Origin: Polymyxa betae
Taxonomy: Eukaryota; Endomyxa; Phytomyxea; Plasmodiophorida; Plasmodiophoridae
Assembly: GCA_003693705.1 (NCBI GenBank)
Contig: RBZT01000513.1
Location: forward strand, 1 to 42,371
Direction of reading: 5' to 3'
DNA length: 42,371 nucleotides
Shown here: piece after piece, positions 27,374 through 38,812 of the stretch
Layout: every line of letters begins with the position of its first letter
Numbering within the stretch: position 1 is the first letter of the stretch
Translations under genes and position numbers: made by a program
The notes under the pieces: generated by a model
What the model was told of the DNA's origin: nothing
Seen by the model: the letters and a program-made list of their open reading frames with translations, nothing else
Database searches by the model: none

Positions 27374-28385
27374 ATGGTCTCCTGCTTTAGTATCAAAGAG
27401 TTCGGCAATCTGAACCGGGACCAGCTCAAGTCCATGGCCCGGACAGCAGAATCCGCCGAGCGATATGACGGTCGGTCTGGGCATTGTTCGCCCGCCATCA
27501 TCTTCAATTCTGGTTCCAGATATGTGCAAATTTATGAAGGATTTGGTATCGAAGGTCGGCGACCAGGAGCTGACTGTTGAAGAGAGAAATCTGCTATCAG
27601 TCGCCTATAAAAACGTGATCGGCGCCCGCCGGGCCTCTTGGCGTACTGTGAACTCAGAGGAGCACAAATCGTCGGTACGCGCGTCATCTCCGACGCCGTC
27701 GCCACTTTGTCGCTGACGACTTGATGCTTCAGGAACTAATCGCGAAATACAAAGCCAATGTCGAAGCCGAACTCAGGGATATTTGTATTGAAGTCTTAAA
27801 ACTGTTGCAAGACACCATGGTCCCCAACTCGAAGAAATCAGGTACGACCCAGGTTGGGTTATACTGGCCGAGGCAGCGGTTCTGACTGGGCTCTGTTATA
27901 GGCGATACCGAATCGCAGGTGTTTTACCTGAAAATGGCTGGCGATTACTATCGTTATCTGGCCGAATTTCAGGCCACTGGTGAGAACTCCAATAAGGCCA
28001 AGGAGAATTATGATGACGCTTTCAGCATTGCAACCGACGATGCCTCGGGCAGAGCTCTGCCTCCAACTCATCCTATCCGTCTAGGTACTGTTGCTATTCA
28101 GAATTTCTCAACTTTTTTTGAATGTCTGATTAACCTATAGGATTGGCGCTAAATTATTCGGTCTGCTACTACGAAATTTTGAAAGAGCCGAACAAAGCCT
28201 GCGAACTGGCCAAGACGGCATTCGATGATGCCATTGCGAAGCTCGACACGCTGGACGATGCGTCGTACAAAGATTCGACGCTGATCATGCAGTTGCTTCG
28301 CGACAATTTGACATTATGGACTCAGGATAACCTAGAGGATCAAAGCGGTTCCAACAACAACGCCGTCGAAGACGTGGAGCATTAA
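27374..28385 (+). CDS. 14-3-3 protein
   Basis: Five exons keep phase: 27374-27470, 27520-27674, 27733-27841, 27902-28084 and 28141-28385, giving 262 residues, the normal family length. Conserved landmarks are present: [25 protein letters not shown] followed by ARRASWR (groove Lys and Arg), [13 protein letters not shown] (groove Arg-Tyr), [13 protein letters not shown] and the DNLTLWT motif in the last helix, then an acidic tail. 14-3-3 dimers bind phosphoserine or phosphothreonine motifs on many cytosolic partners. The start is the first in-frame ATG before [10 protein letters not shown]; it adds about a dozen residues compared with usual family members. All groove residues checked by eye are intact, so the protein should be functional. 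Confidence 0.96.
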
Positions 28386-28604
28386 ATCGGGCCATGCATA
28401 ATATCCTCCATCGATGCTTTTTGTTGTGCCCGGTGCTTTTCTCTGAACTGTCACTGTATGTTATAGAATCGTAATCCCATTCCTGAATCACCTTATAAAC
28501 GAATGAGAAGCTTAACCGAATCATCTAATCTTGCAATCATAATTTCGTTTTCTTATTGGGAGGAATGAACTGAAATCTAGTTAACGGTGGCCATAGAGAT
28601 ACAG
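28386..28604. other. Convergent intergenic spacer
   Basis: About 220 nt between the 3' ends of the 14-3-3 gene (plus) and the small winged-helix gene (minus). It is A/T-rich with no ORF of note and presumably holds both polyadenylation regions. Confidence 0.5.
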
Positions 28605-29235
28605 TTAGCTTGGCGTGACCGAATCGTCTTGATCTTCGTCCATAGACTCGTCACTGCTATACAGCTCGGATGTCTGTTCTTGTCCACCAAAAGCAGCCTC
28701 CGATGTCGTTCTTTTTCTTTGCCGTGTCGAACTCACTACCGGCTGTTCAGCAATTCCGATCCAAGCATGTGTTTCAGGTTACCTTGAGAATCGGAGCGAT
28801 CCGTCGAAGACGCTCGTTTTAGCTCTCTTCTGGTGTCCAGCGCATCAATAAGTAGACGATATCGTCGTTCGACCTTCAGTGTAGCGAAACATTTCAGAAA
28901 TGATCAGAGTTGGTTTCCATAAACTTGAAATTTACGCTTAGGCTGCCCTTTGCAACATTGGCACGCAATCTCCTCGACAAATCGAACGAATGCGCTTCGT
29001 GATTGAAACCCTCGTAATTCGCCTCGAGCCAAGCGCTGATCTCCGAACGTGACGCTGGCATTGGCAAGTGTCGCAATGCGTCGATGATCATCTCGTCCAG
29101 ATCATCCGCTTAAACCGCACGTTATTGCTGGAAATCTGTGGCTGCTGGCAAGGACTGACTGATCGGAGGCAGTGGTGAATCTCCTGCGAAGAACGTGGTC
29201 GGCGAAGGCGATCTAGGCGGCCCGCGAGTCGTCAT
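28605..29235 (-). CDS. Small linker-histone-like winged-helix protein
   Basis: Four exons join in phase on the minus strand: 29235-29160, 29108-28936, 28873-28783 and 28735-28605, giving 156 residues. After a short Pro/Ser leader (TTRGPPRSPSP), residues about 27-85 resemble an H15 or related winged helix: DEMIIDALRHLP, ASRSEISAWLEANYEGF, LSRRLRANVAKGSL and RRYRL. The tail is basic (TRQRKRTTSE), then acidic and Ser-rich (SSDESMDEDQDD), suggesting a nuclear protein. It is short, the Lys-rich tail of classical H1 is absent and the similarity is motif-level only, so a different winged-helix family is possible. Phase agreement across all four exons makes the gene itself credible. Confidence 0.55.
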
Positions 29236-29599
29236 CAGCTACGGCTGCAACGCAAAAGCGATGAATTCCGTTTAACGGGCTTACTTGTAAGATCAGTCTG
29301 ACACAACTTCAGGATAAATGAAACATCTTCGATCGAAGAATTCGAATCCACCATGCCAGTATGGAATGGACAGATATCATAATCTCCAATGCCGAGAATT
29401 ATGTTTGAGATAGGTCTGCAGTAAGGTCATTTCAAGTTCGCATCCAGCAGAAACTCTTTAAATATGACTTCTATGCGGCAGTTTTCCGATGAAATGCTGC
29501 AACCAGGAGTACCTTTATTTCAAAATTTCACAGGAACTTTGGCAATTCATGTGGCTTGTAACTTAAAATTGCATATTTATTACATTTAAACATTACTCA
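29236..29599 (-). other. Intergenic spacer upstream of the winged-helix gene
   Basis: 364 nt, A/T-rich, with no supported ORF. It lies between the 3' end of VPS50 and the start of the winged-helix gene, both on the minus strand, and should hold a terminator region and a promoter. Confidence 0.45.
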
Positions 29600-32500
29600 T
29601 CACCGATGCGTAGATTCGTTGTACCTATTGAGAGATTCAATTATACCACAACCAGAATTGCACTGAAACCTACCTTTTTGTAACTTGTTCGAGGAACTCG
29701 GTGACCTCTTTTGGTTTCATTGAAACTATAGCAGATGAAACACGTGCCAGGCCCAGATGATGCTCCAGAGTGAACTCTTGCTGTAAAACAATCAGATTTG
29801 TATGTAATCAGACGGGCCCCCAAACAGCCACTAACTCGATGAGCAGCGACCCATTCCAGCAGATCCTGGGATGGCAAATAGTACGCCTTGATGTAGTCGT
29901 CAACGCGCGCCGATCCAGGAACTGGCCACGTTCCAAACACATCACGTAAGCCTCGCTGAAGGACGCTGACATCAAGCGACATGGCCGCTCTTCCTTCGGT
30001 ACTGCAGCGTTTGACGGCGCTGAACGCATCGACAAGAGAATCCATCACGATCCGCATCATATTTGCTGACAGGGCCTGCATGACAGAATCGGAGATATGG
30101 CCTGATTTGTGCATCCTGTTGACTAACATGAGTAGTACGATGGAACCCTCTTCGCGTTATTACGAATCAAGACGGGCCTTGAGGGAACGGAAGACGCCGA
30201 GAATCTTGTCGACATAGGGGTTCGCAGCTTCCTTCAACTCAGCGACGTCCCATTTACAGCTTCCGATCAGCAGCACTAACGGCCTCACTTGGTCGTTCAT
30301 GAGACGCGACGCTGGCCGAAACTTAGACATGAGTATCCGGTAAGAGCGTCAAATACCTAGAAACCAATACTGGGACTCTTCCAGGTTTGACACCAGCGAC
30401 AGCATCCGCGGGCCGGCTTCGCCGACCTCATCAGCGGGCGTGACATAACGCTCCAAAACCGATTTCAAGTAAGTGAAGACAGCGGCGATCCGTTTCAGAG
30501 ATTGCAGAGCGGTATGGCGCACAGCAAGGGCGTAGAGATCGTCTGCCTGATCCAGCACGATCTGCGTTGGTTTCAGAAAGCGAGGGGCGCCGGACGATGT
30601 CGTCCCCGTAATCCGAACACCACCATACGCGAATCGCCGATCGCGCATGGCTCCAAGCGCTGAACTGACGACAGCGCACAGACGTGGATAGCGGCGAGAA
30701 GTGGCCGCAAACGATGCATGACCTTCGACGTATCGTGGATATTCGGCTAGAAACAGCGACATGATGGCTATCATGTACACCTCGAACAAGTCTTGTATGG
30801 CCTTCCAAGCGGCTTGCCTTAAGACCGGCAGCGTACGCATCACCCCGATGTACTTTCCCGCTGATTGCAACGCGAACTATGCAAACATTATACATAGCTA
30901 AAGTTGCGATCGAATTGGAAATACCAGAGCGGATGACGCTGTGATGAATGGAGAGCTCGGCAGCGGCGGTGGCGCCGAGACCGCGATGGAATTGCTGAGC
31001 GGGCTCAGAATGTTGGAGGGCACAACACTGAACGGGTCGGCGCCGTCGGCGAAGGCCGTGAAGAGCAGCGACGCTTGAGGAGCGACAACAGATCGATGAG
31101 ACGTGTCGATGGCCAGCGAGTATTCGCTCTTGAGCTCTTTAATATCGTGATAATCGAAGCCGTCCGGTAGAGGCAGCCTCTGCCACGAATCGCTATCCAA
31201 AGCCAGAACCAGTCGCTCACATGTCTGGTAACATTGTCAGTATTGGCCATATCATTGGAATCCAATCGATTCTTGCACCTGAATGTGGAACGATGAGAAA
31301 TACTGGAGGCACTTTTCGGTGACGACCGGTTGTAAGAGATCGGCTCCGATTCCGCTGAACAGTTCGCCGATCGTCATCAGCGCCGACGAGCGAGAATAAA
31401 TCGACTCAATCTACGAGTCGCGGGTAAGACAATGGCGACCGAGCGATTGACAGGAACCTCCTGCAGATTGTTTTCAAGCGCATTGACGCGCGTTGACCGT
31501 AACAGCTGCAGAAGCCGTTGTTGCACCCGTTCCCAGATCGAAACGCGGCCGTGTTGAATGGCGTTCAGGATTAAAGTTTGGGTCTCCGAGCGCGCAGCGA
31601 CATCCGCGAACTGTCGTCGCCAGATATCAGCGACGAACTGTCGAACAGAAACACCGTACCCACTTTCATTTCGAGGTATTGCCGCGTTTTAAAGGCGAAG
31701 AACAGCGACGTGATCGCAACGTTCAAGGCCGCGGTGTAGCAGCTGGCGAATTCGTTCGCCGTCATTAGCGCGCACAGAGACCCGAACGATTCCGCTCCAG
31801 GCGGATCGTCGATATCACGAGCGCCGGCGCACAGCTCTTTCACGACCTGCAACAAACACATCAACAATGAGGTCGGGTTCGTGAAAATTGCAAACATGAA
31901 AAAAAACGCCATCGAACGATTTCGTTAGCGCGTCCAGAAGGCGATCCGCGAAGCCTCGTTGCGCCTCCAAGGCGACAAACGCATCGACAATGGGGAGCAG
32001 AATCGGCAGCTGACGTTTGGCAACAGCGTCCAGATGCGCCTTGGCCAGAGCCGCTTGCATGTGCGCTTCGAGACGCCCATACCCCTGGCCGATTAGAGAC
32101 CGTTAGCGACTTTCCTACAATAAACAGACAAGAGGTACATTGGCGACATTCGTGTTGAGAGCGGAAGTGGCAGCGATGGTAACGGCATGCAGCCGCAGCC
32201 GAACACAATCGCCCAACACGCGTAGGGCACGATCGTACTGGCCGCCCTCCATGGCATGGTCGATATCGGCATCGGCCCGGGCCAGTGAATGGGCGGCACC
32301 AAGGGCAGCACGAATTTTCTGCTAATCGTCAATGCTTGTAGACGGAATGGCGGCGGCCGTCATCCATACCGCGAGCCGGGCCCGAATTCGATGCAGCCAG
32401 ATCGTGTCAAACGTGTGTCGTACCAGGTTGTTCTGAGCGCCGGCCAGTACGGCTCGAGTGCCGATGGTGAGGCTGACGGCCTCGTTCAGGTCGGTCTCGA

Positions 32501-32925
32501 TATCGTGGATACCCTCCATAATGCTGACTGCGATGAAAAAATCGTCAATTCAGACCGCCGAGAACACAACAAAAGAAACAAGACAAACCGAATTCGTTGT
32601 AATTGGCGAAAATCTGCGAAGATAGCTGCCCTTTGACAACACAAAGCAAGTTGTCGTACGTCTGCAAGCAATTCTCCAGGTCGCGGTCGCTGCAATCTGG
32701 GGCAAGTTGGCCCAGAATAGTCCCGACACTATCGAAATCGGCCAGGTAGAATCGCGTGTCCATATCGGCGATCAGAGTGACCTCAGAATTCGTTCGACCC
32801 CGGGGCGACGCCTCGTTACGAGCGCCACCGCCGCCCTGCGACTCGGACCCGGCGCTGTCGCCGCCGACCAGCGAGTTCAGCGATTTGGTCGAAGCCGTGG
32901 CCCATTTGGCTAGCGCTGACTTCAT
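29600..32925 (-). CDS. VPS50: Syndetin (VPS50), EARP complex subunit
   Basis: Multi-exon minus-strand gene from ATG 32925 to TGA 29602-29600. Early exons match the N-terminal VPS50 region (FDSVGTILGQL, VVKGQLSSQIFANYNEFV, EGGQYDRALRVLGDC). Later parts align in order with animal syndetin: SWQRLPLPDGFDYHDI, GKYIGVMRTLPVLR, QADDLYALAVRHTALQSL, ESQYWFLG, SCKWDVAELKEAANPYVDKI and the hallmark C-terminus AFSAVKRCSTEGRAAMSLDV followed by DYIKAYYLPSQDLLEWVAAHR. VPS50 joins VPS51, VPS52 and VPS53 in the endosome-associated recycling (EARP) tether. An N-terminal Gly/Ser/Asp-rich leader of about 50 residues is lineage-specific. First exon 32925-32589, intron 32588-32528, and a final short exon encoding the last eight residues; the exact borders of the middle exons (30900-32300) are only approximate. 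Confidence 0.9.
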
Positions 32926-33413
32926 GGCCCCCCCAGGCTGATCGCCACCCGTCGCCGACCTCGATCGATAACGACAGCAAAACGAGCAATGATGTCGAAT
33001 GAGCGGCGCAGCCTCGTCCCTTGCTTTCTGACTGCTGCAGAGGCCACTTCTCCATCATGTGGGCCATTTCAGATTTTGAACGTTCATCTCTACAAAGGAG
33101 ATAAGCACAAGGGTCGTCAGAGGAGCCGTAGCTGTGAACGATTGTCAATGATATCCTGGCAGCTTATTATGAGACCAGGTAAGTTCTGTCCAGTGTGCCA
33201 TTGTCGGAATGTCAATTGCAAGTTTTGAAATCCATCATTAACTGAGTCAAAAAGGTTTCCGTCTTAAACAGGGCTACGAATTGACAAAAATGGGCGTTTC
33301 TTCAGTCATTACTAGTTAATTTAGGCGATATTTAACCACTGCTATCTACAGCGATATTCAAAGTCTCTCATTTTGAAAAAATTCGTTTTGATTATTGAAG
33401 AACCTGTCAGACT

Positions 33414-33517
33414 GGTGCCATCGCAACCGCAAGCTGGAATGATAGCAAGCGGTACGGTCATCGTGGAAGCCCAAAGTAAGAACTCTGGGTCCCAGTCTCA
33501 CGCTAAGCGATGGCACC
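33414..33517. repeat. 11-bp inverted repeat, 82-nt spacer
   Basis: GGTGCCATCGC at 33414-33424 is matched by its exact reverse complement at 33507-33517. It lies in the gene-free stretch upstream of VPS50. It could be chance, a small hairpin or the remnant of a short non-autonomous element; no target-site duplication was seen. Confidence 0.4.
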
Positions 33518-33970
33518 TTTCCGGTCATCGTCCAGGTTGGTAGATCTGTCATATTTGGGTATGATTAGACAGGAGAAATCACTATAGAAGTGATCCTGTA
33601 CAAGTATGATCTTGAAGATTAGATTCGAGACTGCTGGGATCAAATAATGCGGCTTTCCATCTCGAGCATTCTGGGACCTTTCTTTCTGCGCAAAATCCAA
33701 GCTGCGAAGATGAAAATTGAAGACTTCGTCTTAGCTCGATTCTCACGCCAAGTTACTTGGGCTGCTGTCATTGCATGATAGATTCGTTCGAGTGTGACAT
33801 CATCAAAAGATTCTGCATCCAGAAACCTCCCTGCTTCATTTGCTGTTCGACTTGATGGAGCACAGATTAATTTTATGATTTTATACAAAAATTGATTAAT
33901 GGTGTTTAGAAATAAATACAAAGCTGGCTTCAACTGCTCTCATCCAGGACTGCAAAATCAGCTGAAGCGT

Positions 33971-33976
33971 TTTATT
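33971..33976 (-). terminator. AATAAA polyadenylation signal of the helicase gene
   Basis: TTTATT on the plus strand reads AATAAA on the minus strand, about 120 nt downstream of the helicase stop codon at 34092. Position and orientation fit a short 3' UTR. Confidence 0.4.
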
Positions 33977-34091
33977 ACACTTCTCGTTCAGACAATAGTT
34001 ACACAATAGAGACATGGACAATGATTACGGAATAGGTTAAAAGTAGAGTATTAGCAATCGATTGGTATTTGACTAAACCCGGTTAATTTCG

Positions 34092-37000
34092 TCAACATCG
34101 GAAATGGTTTTGTGCAATTGCAATGAGGCCGTCATAAAAGCGAATCTGACTGGCTTCATAGTACCTCTCTAACGATGCGTCGTCTAAACATGGTAGCAAC
34201 CAGGCATCGTCAAGTCCTCTGCAGCCTGGGCTTAGACAAGGACAAACCAGACGATGGGTTTCACTGAGCTGTTCTGTCACCCGGATCCTGACACAGCCAT
34301 AACATAAGGCTTTTTTCTGAGATTCACAGATGAACGACTCAGCATGGAAAATCGCATTCTGGCAAGAGCAGCATTTCATCGGGCCCAGGCTTCGAGGATT
34401 GCTTAGTTCTTGGTGCTTGCGATGGCCATCCAGAAGGCGTTGCAATTGCGGAGCCATGACTTTGCAAATATCCAGCAGACGTTTCCCGAAATTCTGGACT
34501 TCCTCGGAGGCGAAACTCTCGCACTCGGCAATGGTCTGGTCATTGAACTCCAAAAGAGTTCGGATTCTTGATTTAAACTGGTTTTCCAGCCGATCTGTTA
34601 CGCTCTGTATCAGCTTCTTGTACCTGCAATGTAAACAATTCGATTCGCGGGCGACATCGGAACACTTTCTCTGCAGAATACTGAAACAGGTCGGACAGCG
34701 GGCGTACACGTCCATTTGGCATTTTCGCTTATCGACCGACGATGTCCGGATCCTGTGTCCAGCTGGGCATAGCGCCGGGTGCTTCATAGCGCAGACTTCA
34801 TGCTCGATCTGAACGGGGTCGTGGCAGGTCATTTTGCAATGGTGGCCGCACGGCAGCGTCAAGTTGCAGACGGTCGTACATCCCCCGAACGGCGACAGCT
34901 CGTCGAAATCTTCGGCGTTCTTCATGAAGACGTTGACGTTATGCCTCTGGCAGAAGGCGGGTAGCCCGAACGCGATCTGGACGTAAGATAAGACCTGGAC
35001 CCAGAGCGGGCTGGCTTTCCTCAAGCACGACGAGTTTCCGACTAAAATCAGTCCAGCTTTGGCACGAGAAATCAGAACGTTGACGCGCTGAACTTGCTTC
35101 AAAAAACCGATATTGTTCTCGGGATTGCTTCGAACCAGGGACGCGATGACGACGAGCGCCTCCTCACCCTGGAAGTTATCGACCGTCGCCACCCGAATTC
35201 CGAACGTCGTCATTGGCTCCGACAACGGATCGATGGCTTCATTGGAAAACAGTCCCGAGCACATAGCGTTGTCGTACTCGTTCTCATCGCGGTCGCCCAA
35301 GAACGATTTGATCTTGAACTGCTTCTCGAGGATGACACGAATCTCGTTCAGCTGTCCGAGATACGGGGTCAGTATGACGATGTCCTCGTACGAGTACCCT
35401 TGCTTCAGCATATGCAGGGCGATCTTGACAGTCAGCAGCGCCTCCTCGTTGTTGATTCGGGTCGTGGACGAATCGGCATTCTCTCGAATCCCACCGGTTC
35501 GTTCTCGGGATTCTGGAAACTGATGATCGACAAAAATCACGTTGTGCTTCAGGCCATTGATGTTGGAGTATTGCTTGACTTTCTCAGCGTCGGTTAAATC
35601 CTCATAACATAAACTCCGAACAATTCGCGAGATTTCGGGTCTCATACTATTCGCATATTCAGAATCGAGTTGGCAGAAGAAAGCGATGTGAAAACTCACC
35701 GATGTTGGCATTGTAATGTGACAAGCGGATGTCCAGTGTAAACCAATCGCTCAAACGTCGAACGGTTCAGGTCGTATCCTTTCCCAGCTTCAACGGAGAG
35801 ATCGTGATTATTGACCTTCGGGCGCAGCTGCATATGATCTCCAATCATGACGATTTTCTGCGTATGCTTATTGATCGACGTCAGCAGGTTCGCCTCCAGC
35901 AACTCTCCGGCTTCTTCAATGAGCAAAATATTGCAATTGGCTTTGGCCAGGATGTTTCGGAAAATCGCAGCTCCGGTTGCCGTACAGCCGATAATTCGGG
36001 CCTCTTCGATGACTTTACGACGCGTTTCAGCAAACGATTCGGATTTCCGGCGCGCTTCGGTCAATTGGTTCCGGGCGAAATCGACCTTCGCATTGAGATT
36101 GTATCGTGCAAGTTTGTCGCTGTGACTCCGACCTCCCAGACGAACGACTTGAGTCATGCCCGTATCAATGATGGCTTCGAGAAACTGGTCCAGCTGGTGA
36201 TTGGAGAAACAGATACAAAGCATCTTGTTCGACGGAAACTTGATCAAGCCGGTAGCGACAATGGTGCCGATGAACGTTTTTCCTAAGTATCAGTGTTGAA
36301 GACAAAAAATTCAGAGCGGAGACGGTGTACCTGTCCCTGGAGGGCCCTAAATTCAAAGTAAATAAAGCATCGTGGAAGGCAGAAAGCAAAAGGCTACCTG
36401 AATGAGCGAGACCATCAAATCGTCGCGGAACGGAAGCGAACAGGCCACTCTCTGCACCGAATCCAGCTGGGCGAATCGTTTGGCGAAATCCGGATCGCTT
36501 TGCAGCAACGACGCCAGCGCCGGGGGCCGCTCGTCGTTCGGTGGCGGCGCCATCTCCGGCCGGACCAGGGCATGGAAGACAGGGCAATAGCTGGTGCTCT
36601 GCAGCGATTGCAAGACGGGCTTGTACGAGAAGTAGCCGTGGCAGACCTGGACCAAGGTGAACACGACACCGAACCGAACCGCGTCCTTCAGCTCGCCTTC
36701 GTCGACCCAATTCGCGATCGAGACCGTGATCGTGCACGTGAATCGATTGCCGGAGCTTCGCGGCGCTCCCTTTCGATTCTTGTCCTTGGAATCATAGGCC
36801 GAGTTGTATGTGACTTCTCCAAACAGCGACGGTCGGCGCTCCTGTTTGCATAAGCACACTAAGGCGCCTTTCGGAAACCATTTCGAATCGCTTTCGACCG
36901 ACGATCCCTCGCCGTCTTCCGTTTGCAGACCGAACCAGCGGCCGGTTCCCTCCGGAACAGGAAACTCGACATCCAGCGTCGGGTTGTCGTAATTGTCGTC

Positions 37001-37891
37001 TCGCTTGGTCAGCTTGGCGTTAAAATAAGCCAAACTGCCGGTCGTGTTGGACAGGTTGCTGCGAATCTGGGTGAGCATATCATGCCGGAGAAGGCGGAAT
37101 GAGGAATCCACCAATCGGCCGACCGGATCCTCAGCGAGGAACCCGTCGGAACCATCAGCGAGCGGCAAATAGATGTCGCCGAAGTTTTTGCAGAGGACTT
37201 CGTCGATGGTTGGGACGATCGAAATGTGACGAAAATCGACCTTATCGTTGTCATGGATGCCGCGAGGGCAGACGGCATGCTTGGCAATGCCGCCGTTTAA
37301 CATATGCTCGATTAAGGAAGCGGACGGGTGATGGCGGCTGTTCAATAATTGTAGCAGCTCGTGGATTAGATTGACGAACGTTCGGAAGGAGGTAATAGTT
37401 CGGTCGGTGGTCATACAAGTGTACACGAAGACGACGAGCGAGTCGACGTCCCTGATGGTCTTCTCGCAGACGACAACAATGATGCGGTCGAAAAACTGCT
37501 CCAGGTCGAAGAGCTCCTGGACGATTGCATGCAGCGACTCTGCGATTGATTCGTTGTATCGGGCGGTGATGTTGGTGATGGCTTTCAGGAAGGGGATGTA
37601 GACTTCGTTGACGACGCTATCTTCGCCGGGATGCTGATGGATTCGCAGAAATTCGGAGATACAATCGAGTCCATCAGGCATCGCCAATCGCGGAATGGTT
37701 GCGATCGGATGTTCCACCATCAGCTCATTGAGATGCTTGACGAAGTCGATGCCGCGTTCGAAATCGGTCGCGATCGAGCGTTTGGCATAATATGTGAGCG
37801 TGTGGAAGGCTGCGGCGAATTTGCCAGGCAGAGCTGGACGCCTGTTCCTAGCAGCAAGGATCCTGCCTGAAGAGGAATTGGCAACCATCAC
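34092..37891 (-). CDS. ZNFX1-like SF1 helicase with NFX1 zinc region and RBR-like RING end
   Basis: Four phase-consistent exons: 37891-36398, 36346-36331 (16 nt), 36282-35700 and 35646-34092, giving 1,215 residues. The N-terminal half has the ZNFX1-type segment with DSSFRLLRHDMLTQIR. UPF1-like helicase motifs follow: Walker A GPPGTGKTF (built from the 16-nt exon), Walker B LLIEEAGELLE, GDHMQLRPKV, QHRMRPEIS, VDNFQGEEA and VNVLISRAKAGLILVGN. A NFX1-type Cys/His zinc region comes next (CTTVCNLTLPCGHHCKMTC). The last 100 residues have a RING1-like Cys pattern (CCSCQ, CYGC, CPCLSPGC) ending at HFRC. ZNFX1 proteins act in RNA surveillance and small-RNA inheritance, with antiviral roles in animals. 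Human ZNFX1 is longer (about 1,900 residues). Introns are 48-53 nt. Confidence 0.88.
36331..36346 (-). other. 16-nt micro-exon encoding the helicase P-loop
   Basis: On the minus strand GGCCCTCCAGGGACAG is flanked by AG (36348-36347) and GT (36330-36329). It supplies GPPGT plus the first base of the next Gly codon. Joining it to the neighbouring exons restores frame and the canonical Walker A motif; skipping it would remove the motif and shift the frame. Confidence 0.85.
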
Positions 37892-38286
37892 AGCGCCTTA
37901 GCTCATTTATAACAACGAAGGCTCTCTCATCAAGATTATAGAGCGAGTCACGCAAATTGTGAAAACTCGAATAATTTTAAAGGGAAAATTTTACGACAAA
38001 GTTGGGTTTTCACATCGATGGCGATTGGATTCGACTGTTGCTGATGTGATCAATGCCTGTGGTGCCTGCTTCAGTTGCGCGCTTCCTGGAGCTGTCACTA
38101 TAGCATCCTTTGATGGGAATTGCTGCCCAACCCTCTGGGTCAATTGACGAGATGGTATTTCCAGGTTGACGTTGAGAGCTGCATGCGCAGATACGAACAG
38201 CCAACAGTCGTCTCCTTCGCGAGCATGTTGAGTTCCAAGCAAGCGTTGAAGTGAGTGAGAGACGGGAGTCGTCAAGTGCTTTGTCA
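37892..38286 (-). other. Presumed 5' region of the helicase gene with an unassigned ORF
   Basis: Immediately upstream of the helicase start. A minus-strand ORF (37991-38287) with a protein-like composition but no recognised motif overlaps it. I would not call a gene here without transcript support. Confidence 0.3.
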
Positions 38287-38347
38287 CTGTATTTTCGTTA
38301 CAGACTTAAGCCCTATTACGCCGTTTCATTACGCCGTTTATCAAAGC

Positions 38348-38660
38348 TCAATTGTGAAATTGATATCGGAGGGTGATGCTTCCGAAATCATCAACAACCT
38401 TCAGATTGGCAGGAATGTGATGATCTTTTGCCATGTTCTGGAGCTGATGGCGGCTTAGGCCAGACAGCTGCTCGTAGTTGAGGGAATCGGATATACGTTG
38501 AGCGAAGTGCAACCGCCGTGACACCTTCAGGCGAGTCTCTGCTCTCCACTGTTGTTGAAGATCCGGCACCAAAGCTGTAGCGATACTTAACGACGCAATG
38601 GAAATTTCCGAAAGCAATCACTGTGAAGGTCTCTCGGAGGAACCTTCGCGACTGTGAGCA
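38348..38660 (-). other. Unassigned possible coding fragment
   Basis: The minus-strand reading over 38348-38617 is alpha-helical and charged (RLHFAQRISDSLNYEQL, LSRHQLQNMAKDHH), with a GT at the expected exon end. It may be an exon of an unrecognised minus-strand gene. No family is identified, and the other strand is also partly open, so the strand is uncertain. Confidence 0.25.
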
Positions 38661-38699
38661 GATGGACACCCTAAGCGAAAAGAATTTGATATGGGCAAG

Positions 38700-38812
38700 A
38701 ACTGAAACGTCGTCGTATTGGTTTTGATGGAACTCTTGATGTTATAGCCGAGTTGCTAATCGAGAATGAGCCTCTGAAAGAAATGATTACCACACTGAAT
38801 CGGGTGATATGA
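38700..38812 (+). other. Possible SAP-like fragment
   Basis: A plus-strand stretch reads ELKRRRIGFDGTLDVIAELL then IENEPLKEM before a stop. It resembles the second helix of SAP DNA-binding motifs, but no start or upstream exon in frame was found. Treat it as a fragment only. Confidence 0.25.

Larger units (their letters stand above)
32926..34091 (-). other. Intergenic region between VPS50 and helicase genes
   Basis: About 1.17 kb holding the VPS50 promoter and the 3' region of the helicase gene. Minus-strand ORFs at 33640-33933 and 33503-33700 are short and show no recognised motif. An 11-bp inverted repeat (GGTGCCATCGC, 33414-33424 and 33507-33517) is the only structure noticed. Confidence 0.45.

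Noticed and set aside
27026-27580. 184-codon plus-strand ORF upstream of 14-3-3
   Set aside because: Only its last part (from 27374) is the first 14-3-3 exon; the upstream reading has no family features and fits a GC-rich leader.
33640-33933. 97-codon minus-strand ORF after the helicase
   Set aside because: No recognisable motif and no start context or partner exon; it lies beyond the likely polyadenylation signal.
34330-34812. Plus-strand ORFs opposite the helicase and VPS50 genes
   Set aside because: These are antisense shadows of well-supported coding exons with no motifs of their own.
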